DNA from: Parachlamydiales bacterium
GTDB lineage: Bacteria > Chlamydiota > Chlamydiia > Chlamydiales > Rhabdochlamydiaceae
Direction: 5' to 3'
DNA: 64,000 nt
Assembly: GCA_023265455.1 (NCBI GenBank)
Contig: JAHFTQ010000005.1
Location: 1-64,000 of the forward strand
In this document: piece by piece, positions 30,965-40,954 of the stretch
How positions within the stretch are numbered: the first letter of the stretch is position 1
How the letters are laid out: the number at the start of each line of letters is the position of its first letter
Program-made: the position numbers and the translations under genes
Notes under the pieces: generated by a model
What the model was told of the DNA's origin: nothing
What the model saw: only the letters and a program-made list of their open reading frames with translations
Databases searched by the model: none

Positions 30965-33124
30965 ATGGGTTATCTAAAATATTTTCAGAACTTGATTTCC
31001 AATCACGACTATCTCGCTTTTCTTCGCCTCTGGGAAGAGTATTGTGTTAGTGACGAAGTGGATCCTTTAGAATTAAAATACATCCTTACCAATATTACAG
31101 CCTCTGAGTTTGCCGATCCTTTTGGCAAACACGTTGAGAAAATCTTACCTCTCTGGGAAATGCTCCCCGACAGCCCTCAAAAGCACGAAATCCTTAAATT
31201 CATCATTGATCTCGAAACCATCAATACTGAACCCCTCAGGCAGTTTGTTTTCACATACCTGCATAATCGGTACGGCGATCAAAGTCTCTTCAATGAAAAA
31301 ATCCGACTCATTGGCCTCCGTGGAAAAGAATCTTTTCAAGGAGCCGTTGCCAATTTCGAGCTCCTTAATCACATGGTCAAAGGAAAATTCGTCTTTCATG
31401 AGGGCGGGTGGGGAGTCGGAGAAATCCTCGATGTCTCCTTAGTCCGAGAACAGCTCAGCGTCGAATTCGAATACGTGGCAGGAAAAAAAGAGATCTCTTT
31501 TTCTAATGCTTTCAACACCTTGATTCCGATTGCAGATGATCATTTCTTAGCGCTCCGCTTTGGAAACCCCGACCTCCTCGAGAAAAAGGCCAAGGAAAAT
31601 CCCGCTGAGGTGATCCGCCTACTTCTGCGCGACTTAGGACCTAAAACCGCATCCGAGATCAAAGATGAGCTTTCCGAACTCGTCATCCCAGAAGCCGAGT
31701 GGGTCAAATGGTGGCAATCAGCCCGTGCTAAAGTCAAAAAAGACACCATGATCGAAGCCCCTGAAGATTTTCGCGAGCCCTTCGTTTTACGAGACACTGA
31801 AGTCTCCCATGAAGAGCGGCTCCGCAAAGTTCTCGAAGAAAAACCCGAAATCAATCATCTCATTCAGCTGATTTACACATTCACCCGTGACTTCCTTGAA
31901 ACACTTAAAAATGCCGATTTCAAAATTTTTCTCCAAGCCAAGCTACAAGAAGCGCTGACCTCTCCCGATCTCACCGATGCCCAACTTTTACAGCTCCACT
32001 TCTTTCTCGAAGATCTCTCAGGACAAAAAAGTTATACCCCCGTCATCGATCTCGTTAAAAATGCAAAAAATATCGAAGCGCTGATTCAATCGATCGAAAT
32101 TGTTGCCTTCAAAAAACGGACCCTCATCGCCGCGCGCAAAGTCCGTCCTGATTGGAAAGATCTATTCCTCTCCTTGCTTCTCACCGTCGATCAAAATCCC
32201 TTACGAGATTACATCTTCACTGAACTTTTCACTCCTGAAACAGAAAAAGACCTCAAGCGCAAGCTCGAAGACCTCTGGGTCCACCCTTCCCGTTATCCCG
32301 AAGTGTTTATTTGGTACTTCCAAAAAATCATGTCAGAGCCAGGAATCCCCTTTGGTGACAAAGAAGGGAAACTTCGGTTTTTCGAAGCCTTTTTCGTGCT
32401 ACTCAACTACCTTGAGCAATCAGCCACCCATCGTGACCTGCTGAAAAAAATACAGACCCTCCTCACACAGTCAAGATACGCCGTCGTTCGCGATATCTTT
32501 CAAGACGCCCCCTTGCATACTGTGAAAGAACTTCTGCTTTTAGCCTCGAAATGCCATACCCTTTCTGATCATGATCAGAAAATCTTACATTCTCTAGCCG
32601 AAGTCGTTCATCCCTCACTTTCACAAATCCGTAAAAAACAAGACAGCACCTCTGATAGCGACATCCTTTGGACAACAGATATCGGCTTTAAAAAAGTCAA
32701 AGATCGCATGCAGCAGATCGCGACTGTTGAGACCGTTGCCAACGCCAAAGAAATCGAAGTCGCCAGATCGCATGGAGATCTCCGCGAAAATGCCGAATTT
32801 AAAGCCGCTCTTGAAAAACGAGACCGTCTCCAATCTGAACTCAAAATGCTCTCTGAACAAGTGAGCCGCGCACGGGTTATCACAAAAGCGGATATCATCA
32901 CAGATGAAGTGGGAATCGGCTGTACTGTCGATTGCAAAAATAAATCAGGGAAAACACTCTCCTACACCCTGTTAGGCCTTTGGGACGCCGACCCTAACCA
33001 AGGGATTTTGTCATTCCAATCCAAGCTCGCTCAAGAAATGAAAGGCCTCACTGTCGGAGAAACTTTTAATTTTCAAGGAGAGACGTTTACAATAACCGAC
33101 ATCCGCAGCTATGCTGACAAGTAA
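30965..33124 (+). CDS. greA: Transcription elongation factor GreA with long N-terminal extension
   Basis: C-terminal VANAKEIEVARSHGDLRENAEFKAALEKRDRLQSEL; ~560 aa N-terminal extension as in Chlamydia GreA. Confidence 0.92.
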   Translation: MGYLKYFQNLISNHDYLAFLRLWEEYCVSDEVDPLELKYILTNITASEFADPFGKHVEKILPLWEMLPDSPQKHEILKFIIDLETINTEPLRQFVFTYLHNRYGDQSLFNEKIRLIGLRGKESFQGAVANFELLNHMVKGKFVFHEGGWGVGEILDVSLVREQLSVEFEYVAGKKEISFSNAFNTLIPIADDHFLALRFGNPDLLEKKAKENPAEVIRLLLRDLGPKTASEIKDELSELVIPEAEWVKWWQSARAKVKKDTMIEAPEDFREPFVLRDTEVSHEERLRKVLEEKPEINHLIQLIYTFTRDFLETLKNADFKIFLQAKLQEALTSPDLTDAQLLQLHFFLEDLSGQKSYTPVIDLVKNAKNIEALIQSIEIVAFKKRTLIAARKVRPDWKDLFLSLLLTVDQNPLRDYIFTELFTPETEKDLKRKLEDLWVHPSRYPEVFIWYFQKIMSEPGIPFGDKEGKLRFFEAFFVLLNYLEQSATHRDLLKKIQTLLTQSRYAVVRDIFQDAPLHTVKELLLLASKCHTLSDHDQKILHSLAEVVHPSLSQIRKKQDSTSDSDILWTTDIGFKKVKDRMQQIATVETVANAKEIEVARSHGDLRENAEFKAALEKRDRLQSELKMLSEQVSRARVITKADIITDEVGIGCTVDCKNKSGKTLSYTLLGLWDADPNQGILSFQSKLAQEMKGLTVGETFNFQGETFTITDIRSYADK

Positions 33125-33293
33125 AGACCTCCTTCGAAATTAAGGGTTCGTCGATTTTCTGGATTATTTTGGCCTCTTTTCGATTTTTTTTGCAGGGGTC
33201 ATATCGGAAGTTGATATTACCCCTGCAAAAAAAACCGAAAAGAGGCTCAAAAGAACCAGAAAATCGACAGAACCTTAGTTTCGAAAGAGGTCT
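33125..33293. repeat. 169 bp near-perfect inverted repeat (two 81 nt arms, 7 nt loop)
   Basis: Left arm 33125-33205 AGACCTCCTTCGAAATTAAGGGTTCGTCGATTTTCTGG... matches reverse complement of 33213-33293 with a small number of mismatches. Confidence 0.95.
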
Positions 33294-33294
33294 A

Positions 33295-33897
33295 ATGCCT
33301 ATGCAATTAGTAATCGCCAGCCGCAACGTTCATAAAATCCGAGAGATTAGGGCTCTCCTCAAGGCCTATCCATTTCTCGATGTTCTCTCTCTTTTAGATT
33401 TCCCCCAATACATCCCCCTTCCCGAATCGGAAAAGTCTTTCGAAGACAATGCTGTTCAAAAAGCTGTCCACGCTGCAAAAACCCTCCACCGGTGGACCAT
33501 TGCAGATGACACAGGCCTTGTGGTTCCTGCTCTGCAAGGAGCGCCTGGAGTCCTTTCTGCCCGTTACGCAGGAGAGTCTGCGACCGATGCCGATAATCGC
33601 AAAAAACTTCTCCTCGACATGCAACACCTCCAAGATCCCCACCGCCAGGGCTACTTTGAATGTTGGATTGCCCTCGCCTCACCCCAAGGCCTTAAAAAAT
33701 GTGTTCGGGGAGTCTGTGAAGGCAATATCCTCTCTCAAGAAAAAGGCGGCAAAGGATTTGGATACGACAGCCTCTTCGTTAAACATGAATATAGCAAAAG
33801 CTTTGCCGAACTCACCGACGATCTCAAAAACCGCATCTCCCACCGCAGTAAAGCCCTCGACAAACTCCGCCTGCTCTTAGAATCGCTAGCTCAGTAA
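33295..33897 (+). CDS. rdgB: Non-canonical purine NTP pyrophosphatase (RdgB/HAM1)
   Basis: QLVIASRNVHKIREIRALL, WTIADDTGLVVPALQGAPGVLSARYAG; ATG at 33295 or 33301. Confidence 0.95.
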   Translation: MPMQLVIASRNVHKIREIRALLKAYPFLDVLSLLDFPQYIPLPESEKSFEDNAVQKAVHAAKTLHRWTIADDTGLVVPALQGAPGVLSARYAGESATDADNRKKLLLDMQHLQDPHRQGYFECWIALASPQGLKKCVRGVCEGNILSQEKGGKGFGYDSLFVKHEYSKSFAELTDDLKNRISHRSKALDKLRLLLESLAQ

Positions 33898-34377
33898 ATG
33901 CACTACTGGATCGATGGATATAATCTGCTTTTCCGGCTCACGAAGGACTACAAGACCATGCGCCAAAACGAGCGCAAAATTCTCCTCGCTCTCAACGCTA
34001 GCATCACAGCGCTGAACTACTCCGTCACCGTCGTTTTAGACGGACGAGAAAAAGATCCTGCCGAAGCGCTCCGCCGCAATCTCGATTCTCTGGCCCTCAT
34101 CTATACACCCCACAACCAAACTGCTGACGACTACATCTTAGAGGCCATCTCCCACTCCTCCCACCCCGAAAAAGAGATCGTCATCTCCTCAGACCTTGAA
34201 CTTCTCCGCAAAGCTCAGCAAAAAGGCGCCCGCGGCCTCACCATCGAAAAGTTCCTCTCCCAACTGATCCGTAAAAAAAAGAAAAAAGCTGACAAAGCCG
34301 ATCCCGAGTTCCACGAGACCAGCGCTAACATCGACCGCTACCTAAAAATCTTTGAAGACCGCTTGCGCGAAGATTAA
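33898..34377 (+). CDS. YacP-like NYN domain protein
   Basis: WIDGYNLLFRL, VVLDGREKDPAEALRRN, ADDYILEAI, VISSDLELLRKAQQKGA. Confidence 0.75.
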   Translation: MHYWIDGYNLLFRLTKDYKTMRQNERKILLALNASITALNYSVTVVLDGREKDPAEALRRNLDSLALIYTPHNQTADDYILEAISHSSHPEKEIVISSDLELLRKAQQKGARGLTIEKFLSQLIRKKKKKADKADPEFHETSANIDRYLKIFEDRLRED

Positions 34378-34880
34378 CGCAAATAACACCAGATCGAGTG
34401 CGTCTTCCAATTAAAAGGTGGAACTGTGGAAAACTTATCGAGATAGCTCCCAAGATTTTTCACGTTTTCCCCTATGGAAAAAAAATGGGCAAAAACTGCC
34501 ACCGACATGATGGCTCCCCCTAGACTGATAATTATCCGCCTTAAACTGGCTTGAGAGCCCGGGACGGATTGGGCAGCAACCCACGCCGCAATACCAAGAT
34601 CCGTCGCCTGGGGCCCTACCGTATTTATGAGACCTTTATATAGGAGTGCTCCCGTAGCAATAGTAGTTAAAGGGGAACTGTTCTGGGGCATCAGCTTGGA
34701 AAAAGTAAAATAAACACCCGTCGCAACGCATGTTTTAACAAGCGTCCCCAAAATCTCGGCATGGGGATTGTAGGTGCACTGAAAATCATTTCGATAGCTC
34801 TGATCAAACTGTGCGCGTTTATTCGCGTTCAAGAACAAATAATTCAGAGCTCTTCCTAAACCATAAACTAAAGATGCCAT
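34374..34880 (-). CDS. Hypothetical membrane protein
   Basis: ORF with hydrophobic stretches. Confidence 0.5.
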   Translation of the reverse strand: MASLVYGLGRALNYLFLNANKRAQFDQSYRNDFQCTYNPHAEILGTLVKTCVATGVYFTFSKLMPQNSSPLTTIATGALLYKGLINTVGPQATDLGIAAWVAAQSVPGSQASLRRIIISLGGAIMSVAVFAHFFSIGENVKNLGSYLDKFSTVPPFNWKTHSIWCYLR

Positions 34881-34984
34881 AGTAATACCTCACTTTTTAA
34901 GGTGGCATTGTACTCGAAATCTCTGATAAATTCAATAGCTCGGAATATCCCTAAAGCTCTACTCTAATAAAAAACGAGGAAGTT

Positions 34985-35332
34985 ATGCCACTACCGACCC
35001 CTTACGAACATCCCCCTGGAGAAGAGCCCCACCGCGCCTTTCGCAACACCTGCATCGCTTTCAAAAAAAGTTTAAAAAGCTCCAAAAACGCCGATGAGCT
35101 CGAGCAGCTGATGCAGCGGTTCATCGAAGAGAGTAAACACATGGACTGGCATCACAAAAATACCGCCGTCTATCACAAAGACGAGGGGGACAAGCTAGCC
35201 AATAAAATTTTTACTGAATTTGAAAGATACATCTCAGCTTTACGAATGGGACCAGATCAGGCCGAGCCTGCGGATGTCTTGACCGCTCTTGACCTCATGG
35301 AGCAATACATCAAGAGCTTTAAAGTAACGTAG
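34985..35332 (+). CDS. Hypothetical protein
   Basis: ORF with AGGAAG SD-like sequence upstream. Confidence 0.5.
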   Translation: MPLPTPYEHPPGEEPHRAFRNTCIAFKKSLKSSKNADELEQLMQRFIEESKHMDWHHKNTAVYHKDEGDKLANKIFTEFERYISALRMGPDQAEPADVLTALDLMEQYIKSFKVT

Positions 35333-36338
35333 ACGCCTCAACCTCAGGGGTTGAAAAGTCAGTTTCATGCCATGCGTAATTTCGAATCAGTTCCCGAATT
35401 TCTTCTAGCGTTCTCGACTTGTTTAAGAGCTCTCGTAGCTGGCGCGTCCCTTGCCCTTTTTTCAGATACCAACACCCAATGCGTCTTAAGTCCATCGCAG
35501 CTTTCCGCGGAGGGTGGTAAAGACTGACAAATTCGAGATGTTGGAGAAGCGCATCGCGATAGTCGTACGGTGTGCGAGAAACAGAAAGCTCGCCAGATAA
35601 ATGGCGATAGATGTCTTCGATAATCCACGGCGTTCCAAAGGTGCCCCGTGAAAGGAGCACAGCATCACATCCGGTGTGAGAAAACATCCTCTCGACGCTT
35701 GCAGCATCAAAAAGATCGCCGTTCCCAATGACCAAGATATTTTTAGCTGCCTGTTTACAATCTCTAATCCAGTCCCAATTGGCGGAACCCTTATAACCTT
35801 GTTCCCGGGTTCTTCCATGGACAGCGATCGCTTGAGCTCCTGCTTTTTCTGCGATTTGAACAATCTCAGGGCCCACGATCGACTCTTCATCCCATCCTGC
35901 CCGAATTTTAACTGTGACGGGGATTTTCACAGCAGCAATGAGATTGACTAAGATTTCTCCAATGAGAGGAAGATTTCTAAGAAGCCCGGAGCCGCTACCG
36001 TCTTTTGTGACTTTATCGACAGGACAGCCGCAATTGAGTTCGATGACATCAACCCCTTGCTCCTCGAGAATTTTTGCCGATTTCCCAGCAAGCCCCGGCT
36101 TGCTCCCACAGAGCTGAGCCCCGATCGGATGCATGTCTGCTTCAAAATCGAGCAAACGGTACGTGTGAGGATCATGCCGGACAAGCGCATCCATCTTGAT
36201 CATTTCGCAATAGATCAACCCCGGCTGGTAAGCCGATGTCATTCTCCGAAATGGCAAATCCGAACACCCCGCAAGAGGCGCACAAAAAATGTTAGAGGGA
36301 AGCTTGAGAGATCCTAAATGAAACGGTCTTTTAAGCAT
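35319..36338 (-). CDS. dusB: tRNA-dihydrouridine synthase
   Basis: NIFCAPLAGCSDLPFRRM, ELNCGCPVDKVTKDGSGSGLLRN, VHGRTREQGYKGSANWDWI. Confidence 0.92.
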   Translation of the reverse strand: MLKRPFHLGSLKLPSNIFCAPLAGCSDLPFRRMTSAYQPGLIYCEMIKMDALVRHDPHTYRLLDFEADMHPIGAQLCGSKPGLAGKSAKILEEQGVDVIELNCGCPVDKVTKDGSGSGLLRNLPLIGEILVNLIAAVKIPVTVKIRAGWDEESIVGPEIVQIAEKAGAQAIAVHGRTREQGYKGSANWDWIRDCKQAAKNILVIGNGDLFDAASVERMFSHTGCDAVLLSRGTFGTPWIIEDIYRHLSGELSVSRTPYDYRDALLQHLEFVSLYHPPRKAAMDLRRIGCWYLKKGQGTRQLRELLNKSRTLEEIRELIRNYAWHETDFSTPEVEASTLL

Positions 36339-36582
36339 GAAATAGCCTAAAGAGGCCCATTTCAAGCAATTGGAGAGTAAAAAAAGCGAGCAGGGGACTC
36401 AAATCCAGAACTCCACCAATGGGCGGAATGAGACGCCGAAAAAGATTCAGATAAGGATCGGTGCAGCGAGACAGCCAATAGAGCCACTCCTGCCTTTGAA
36501 GGTTGGGAAACCATCCTGCGATCAATCGAACCGCTAACATGATCGTGTAAAGAAAAAAAATATAATGAATATACAGCAGCAT
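36331..36582 (-). CDS. YggT family membrane protein
   Basis: CTDPYLNLFRRLIPPIGGVLDLSPLLAFFTLQLL. Confidence 0.9.
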   Translation of the reverse strand: MLLYIHYIFFLYTIMLAVRLIAGWFPNLQRQEWLYWLSRCTDPYLNLFRRLIPPIGGVLDLSPLLAFFTLQLLEMGLFRLFHA

Positions 36583-36621
36583 GAAGACATTATACCAGAT
36601 CTCAGATAAAATCAGTCAATA

Positions 36622-37776
36622 ATGCAATATGTAGGACTCAACTGGGAAGGGACTACCCTAAAAGTCGCTATCCTCTCCTCTAAAGGAATCATTGAACGAC
36701 TGGAGAGTTTTTCTGAAATTCCCCCCGAGCTGCGTCAAAATAAAAATTTATATATTACCACGGGACTCCCCTCAGATCAGGTTCTAAGACGCGAGGTTCA
36801 CCTCAAACTCCGCAACTCTTCAGCGATTTTGAAAGCTTTGCCTTTTCAAATCGAGGCCCTCCTTCCCTTCGAAAGCAGCGAGACCCTTGTCTACCCGAGC
36901 TTCCATCCCTCCGCAGAGGGAACCGACGTCACTCTTTTTGCGACTTCGCGCCCCAAAGTTCAGCATCACATCCAAACTGTCGGACTCGATCCCGATCAAG
37001 TCTCTTGCACTCCTGTCGCTTTAGCGCGGTTTGCACGGCTTCTTTTTCCCGAAGAGCCGCAAATCCGCTGGATTCATAGAGAAACAGGGATCGCACTCGA
37101 GGGAGACAAGATCGTCTTTTCTCAATTTTTCGATGACCCCGCCCGTCTAGAGGCTTACCTCGATTTGAAATTTTCTTCTTATTTCCGCGTTAGGGAGCGG
37201 TCTCTTCAAGGACATTCTTATCAGACATTAGTAGAGTTTGCAGTTCCCATCGGACTTGCATTGGAAGGGCTACGAAGCGACTCATGTCAATTCCGACAAA
37301 AAGAGAAGCGCCAACATCAGCTGTTGAAAAGAAGTTCGATGGCACTCTGCCTGGGCCTTGCGGGATTAACCGCGGTCATCGGCCTTATCTTCCTGCAGAG
37401 CAAAGAACAAAAGCTGAAAGAGACCGTTGAAAAATATTTCACAGCGCCACAGCTTCCCCTCGAAGATAAAATTTCCCTCTGGCAGAAACATCTTGTTCAG
37501 GAGACCAAGGCAACTCCCTTACTTGCCGACATCCCCTCTGTGAGTGAAGTCCTCGCTTGGCTAGGAGAGCTCAAAGAACCCATTGAAATTATGCAATTTC
37601 ACTATACTGTGAGTGGAAAAGTTGAGCTCGAATTTAAAGCAGCGGGCCCTGCTGCTGCGCAGCACCTGCAAGAAACCCTCCAAAAAAATCCGACGCTTGT
37701 CGATACAAAACAAAAAATCGCATGGACAGCCTACCAAAATTTTTACAAAATCTCATTTTCTCTGCGAAAAAGCTGA
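36622..37776 (+). CDS. PilM/GspL-like conserved protein
   Basis: Actin-fold-like N-terminus (YVGLNWEGTTLKVAIL), single TM; followed by a PilO/GspM-like small protein. Confidence 0.4.
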   Translation: MQYVGLNWEGTTLKVAILSSKGIIERLESFSEIPPELRQNKNLYITTGLPSDQVLRREVHLKLRNSSAILKALPFQIEALLPFESSETLVYPSFHPSAEGTDVTLFATSRPKVQHHIQTVGLDPDQVSCTPVALARFARLLFPEEPQIRWIHRETGIALEGDKIVFSQFFDDPARLEAYLDLKFSSYFRVRERSLQGHSYQTLVEFAVPIGLALEGLRSDSCQFRQKEKRQHQLLKRSSMALCLGLAGLTAVIGLIFLQSKEQKLKETVEKYFTAPQLPLEDKISLWQKHLVQETKATPLLADIPSVSEVLAWLGELKEPIEIMQFHYTVSGKVELEFKAAGPAAAQHLQETLQKNPTLVDTKQKIAWTAYQNFYKISFSLRKS

Positions 37777-38327
37777 AAAACTTAGAGTTTTTCTTCTTTC
37801 CGCTGCTGCTGCTTCCTCTTTGTGGGGTCGTCGGATACCTGCATATTAAAAATCTTCGATTGAAAGAGCTCTCCCAGACGGTAGAACTTCTCGAGAAAAA
37901 AGCTACCTTGCTCCAGCAGCGCAAAGACAAACAAGAGGAGCGGTGGGCCCTTGTCAAAAAAAGCTCTCCTAACGAACTGCAGCAAACCCTCGAGGCGATT
38001 CCTTTACTCACAGCAGAACAACAAAGAGTTCAAGCGCTTGCTAAACAATACCCCGGAAATCCTGCCATTCAAGACAGGCTCTCATTTCTAAAGGGAGACA
38101 AAAACCGTATTCGACTGATAAAGGGAGAAGAGCGCTTGCAAGAGAGGGAATACTCACTGCAAAATCCTGTTCAGATGAATACAGAAGACTTGAAAAACTT
38201 CCTCTCCGCCTTAGAAGCCAAGACCCAACTGATCATCATCAAAACCTTTGATCTAAAAAAACATCAAGATAAAACCGATGAAATCGTCTATACTGTCCAA
38301 GCGGAGTTAATCCAAAAATCGCCATGA
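37722..38327 (+). CDS. Hypothetical bitopic membrane protein (PilO/GspM-like)
   Basis: N-terminal TM then coiled coil, operon with preceding gene. Confidence 0.4.
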   Translation: MDSLPKFLQNLIFSAKKLKNLEFFFFPLLLLPLCGVVGYLHIKNLRLKELSQTVELLEKKATLLQQRKDKQEERWALVKKSSPNELQQTLEAIPLLTAEQQRVQALAKQYPGNPAIQDRLSFLKGDKNRIRLIKGEERLQEREYSLQNPVQMNTEDLKNFLSALEAKTQLIIIKTFDLKKHQDKTDEIVYTVQAELIQKSP

Positions 38328-39577
38328 AAAAAATCGCTATTTTATTACTTATTTTGTCTGCCTGCTCTTCCAGGGCTCCCTCAACTACCGAAGATCTTGT
38401 CTCCATCCAGCTGCTTGATCGGAACGGGTTTTCCGAGACTATCAGCGCTAACGACCGGCTCACCACCTATCATAAAATGAATTTCTTAGCTCCCCAGCCG
38501 TATCAAAAAGTCGTACGTGTTTACGGAAAAGCAAGCCAAGGGAAAACCGCCTCTAAAATCTCCACCTATCATAAGAATGGACAGCCTTGGCAATACCTTG
38601 AAATCGAAAACGGCCGTGCGCATGGAAAATTCCTCGAGTGGCATGAAAATGGTCAGCTCAAAATCGAAGCTTTCGTCATTGAAGGAACGCCCGATATCAG
38701 CGAGATGGCTCAGATGACCTGGTTTTTTAATGATATCTGTTTAGTCTACGATGAAAAAGGACACCTCATCGCTAAGATTCCCTATGATAAAGGACTTTTA
38801 GAAGGAGTCGCCCATTATTTTTATCCCAACGGCTCTCTCTCACGCGAAGTCCCCCATCTTAAAGATCAGATTCATGGCTCGGTTCAAGTCTTCAACGCAG
38901 AAGGAACCTGCGTTGAAAAAATCACCTACAACCATGGAGATAAAGAGGGCTCCGCTTTTGCTAATTGGACCCCCTCTCAAATCAAATATACCGAGATCTA
39001 CCAACAAGGAAAACTGGGTGAGGCTAAATATTTTTCCCCTGATGGCTCCCCCGTCGCCTCCATTGAAAACGGAAATGGCCAGCAAGCTCTTTTCAATGAA
39101 ACTACACTCGAATCGCTCATCGAGTATCGACAAGGCATTGTTGAAGGCACGATCAAAACCTTTGATCCCAAGGGGCAGCTTCTATCTCTCTACCATATCA
39201 AAGACGACATGAAAAATGGCGAAGAGTGCGAATACTACCCTTCTCAAAAACCCAAACTCTCCCTTCAATGGATCAATGACCAGATCCAAGGAACCTGTAA
39301 AACGTGGTATGAAAACGGCGTTTTAGAGAGCCAGCGCGAAATGCATGATAACAAAAAACATGGACTCTCCTTTGCCTGGTTCAAAGATGGAGACCTCATG
39401 TTGATGGAAGAGTACGAAAATGATCTCCTCACCAAAGGCTCTTATTACAAAAAATGGGAGAAAAAACCGACCTCCAAAATCGAAAATGGAACAGGCATTG
39501 CCACTCTATTCGATCAAGAGGGTAAGTTCCTCAAAAAAATCACCTACGAAAAAGGCCTACCACAAAAAGAATCTTAA
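38324..39577 (+). CDS. Lipoprotein with MORN-variant (YwqK-type) repeats
   Basis: LILSACSS lipobox; repeated YHKNGQPWQ / HENGQLK / YPNGSLSREV / YENGVLESQ units. Confidence 0.8.
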   Translation: MKKIAILLLILSACSSRAPSTTEDLVSIQLLDRNGFSETISANDRLTTYHKMNFLAPQPYQKVVRVYGKASQGKTASKISTYHKNGQPWQYLEIENGRAHGKFLEWHENGQLKIEAFVIEGTPDISEMAQMTWFFNDICLVYDEKGHLIAKIPYDKGLLEGVAHYFYPNGSLSREVPHLKDQIHGSVQVFNAEGTCVEKITYNHGDKEGSAFANWTPSQIKYTEIYQQGKLGEAKYFSPDGSPVASIENGNGQQALFNETTLESLIEYRQGIVEGTIKTFDPKGQLLSLYHIKDDMKNGEECEYYPSQKPKLSLQWINDQIQGTCKTWYENGVLESQREMHDNKKHGLSFAWFKDGDLMLMEEYENDLLTKGSYYKKWEKKPTSKIENGTGIATLFDQEGKFLKKITYEKGLPQKES

Positions 39578-39591
39578 CCCCGGAAAACTTT

Positions 39592-39972
39592 ATGGATTGC
39601 AATGAAAGCTGCTCTATCCCCACGAGCCCTGTCTCAAAAGAATATGGACATCTCGATACAAATGGACTTGTTGTTTTGATCTCGTCAGAAATCCCACTGA
39701 CAATTCTAGACGCCCGTGTCGGCAAATGGGATGATGGAAAACGCATTGGCGCAGCCCAACACCTTTCCTATGAAGCGACAGCTGAGGAAGCCGCAAAAAT
39801 GATCCCTAATAAAAAAGCTTTAATCGTCGTCTATTGCAGTAATTTGCAGTGTCCCGCAAGCACGGGCCTTGCAAAACGGCTGACAGAACTCGGATACCCC
39901 AATATCTTGCAATACGAAGCAGGAATCCAAGAATGGATCAAATCTGGCCATCCCGTTCGCGAAACCAAATAA
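39592..39972 (+). CDS. Rhodanese-like domain protein
   Basis: LDARVGKWDDGKRIGAAQHLSYE, IVVYCSNLQCPASTGLAKRLTELGYPNILQYEAGIQEW. Confidence 0.85.
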   Translation: MDCNESCSIPTSPVSKEYGHLDTNGLVVLISSEIPLTILDARVGKWDDGKRIGAAQHLSYEATAEEAAKMIPNKKALIVVYCSNLQCPASTGLAKRLTELGYPNILQYEAGIQEWIKSGHPVRETK

Positions 39973-39979
39973 ATAACCA

Positions 39980-40501
39980 TTGAGTACCAATTGTAAAATT
40001 TTACTCCGTAAAGACTGGAAAGAGCGCAGGCTTTCAATCTCTCAAACCAGACGTGCTACAGCAGCTGCTATGCTCACTGCTGTGGCACTTCCCGCAGGAA
40101 ACATCATCTCATTTGCAAGTCGTAGAGATGAGATCAATACAATCTCGCTGAATCAAAAACTCGCTCTTGAGGGGCGCCTGCATCTACCAAAAATCGTCGG
40201 AGACTCGCTGCAGATTTTTCGTGTTCTTAATCTAAGCGCCGATCTAGCCCTTTCTTCTCTAGGGATTTGGGAACCCATTCCAGAAAAATGCTCTCCCGCA
40301 GAAAACATCGCCGCTATCCTCGTTCCAGGACTTGCCTTCGATCAAGATCATTTCCGTCTAGGATACGGTAAAGGACACCACGACCGACTCTTGGCCCATT
40401 TGTCTTGTCCCTCTTTTGGAATCGGATTTCTCGAGCAGCTGACAGATAGATTACCGCGTGAGATTCACGATCGTCCCGTCACCAAGCTCTTATTATTTTG
40501 A
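39980..40501 (+). CDS. 5-formyltetrahydrofolate cyclo-ligase family protein
   Basis: TTG start; ILVPGLAFDQDHFRLGYGKGHHDRLLA. Confidence 0.88.
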   Translation: MSTNCKILLRKDWKERRLSISQTRRATAAAMLTAVALPAGNIISFASRRDEINTISLNQKLALEGRLHLPKIVGDSLQIFRVLNLSADLALSSLGIWEPIPEKCSPAENIAAILVPGLAFDQDHFRLGYGKGHHDRLLAHLSCPSFGIGFLEQLTDRLPREIHDRPVTKLLLF

Positions 40502-40504
40502 ATT

Positions 40505-40954
40505 CTATTCCAACTGCCCTTGGGGAGGGCCGACTTGTTGCTGAGGTTGCTGAGGCTGGGGTGTCTCGGGAATTTCAGGGGGGTAGGTCCTGCCCGATTT
40601 CTTTTGACGCTCCTTGCACGATTTTGTTCCATCGCAGCTTGAGGCTGTGACTGTCGAGCCTGTCGAAACGCCGGTGCAAGCCGAGAACGGGTCTCCTTCA
40701 GGACAAAACCATAAGACTGTATAGGGAGTCTGAGAGACATCGTTGTACTGAATGTTTCCGACACCACCCCAGTAGCTGTTCCATGACATGGTCTGTTGAG
40801 CTGGAACATCGAGCTTTCCTAACTCGGTTCCATCAGCAGCGCGGATCACGGCTCTTAAGGGATAGGCAGTATCATTGACTAGCCGAACAGTCCCTGCCCA
40901 TGCTGCTGAGCAAAGGAGCATGAAAAGCACAACTTGCGTAACAATTCTCATCAC
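40505..40954 (-). CDS. Secreted small protein with Pro/Gln-rich tail
   Basis: Signal peptide; C-term PQPQQPQQQVGPPQG. Confidence 0.6.
   Translation of the reverse strand: MMRIVTQVVLFMLLCSAAWAGTVRLVNDTAYPLRAVIRAADGTELGKLDVPAQQTMSWNSYWGGVGNIQYNDVSQTPYTVLWFCPEGDPFSACTGVSTGSTVTASSCDGTKSCKERQKKSGRTYPPEIPETPQPQQPQQQVGPPQGQLE

Noticed and set aside
33169-33294. N-terminal extension of the rdgB ORF (MASFRFFLQGSYRKL...)
   Set aside because: It is a read-through of the hairpin right arm; RdgB homologues begin at MPMQLVIASRN.
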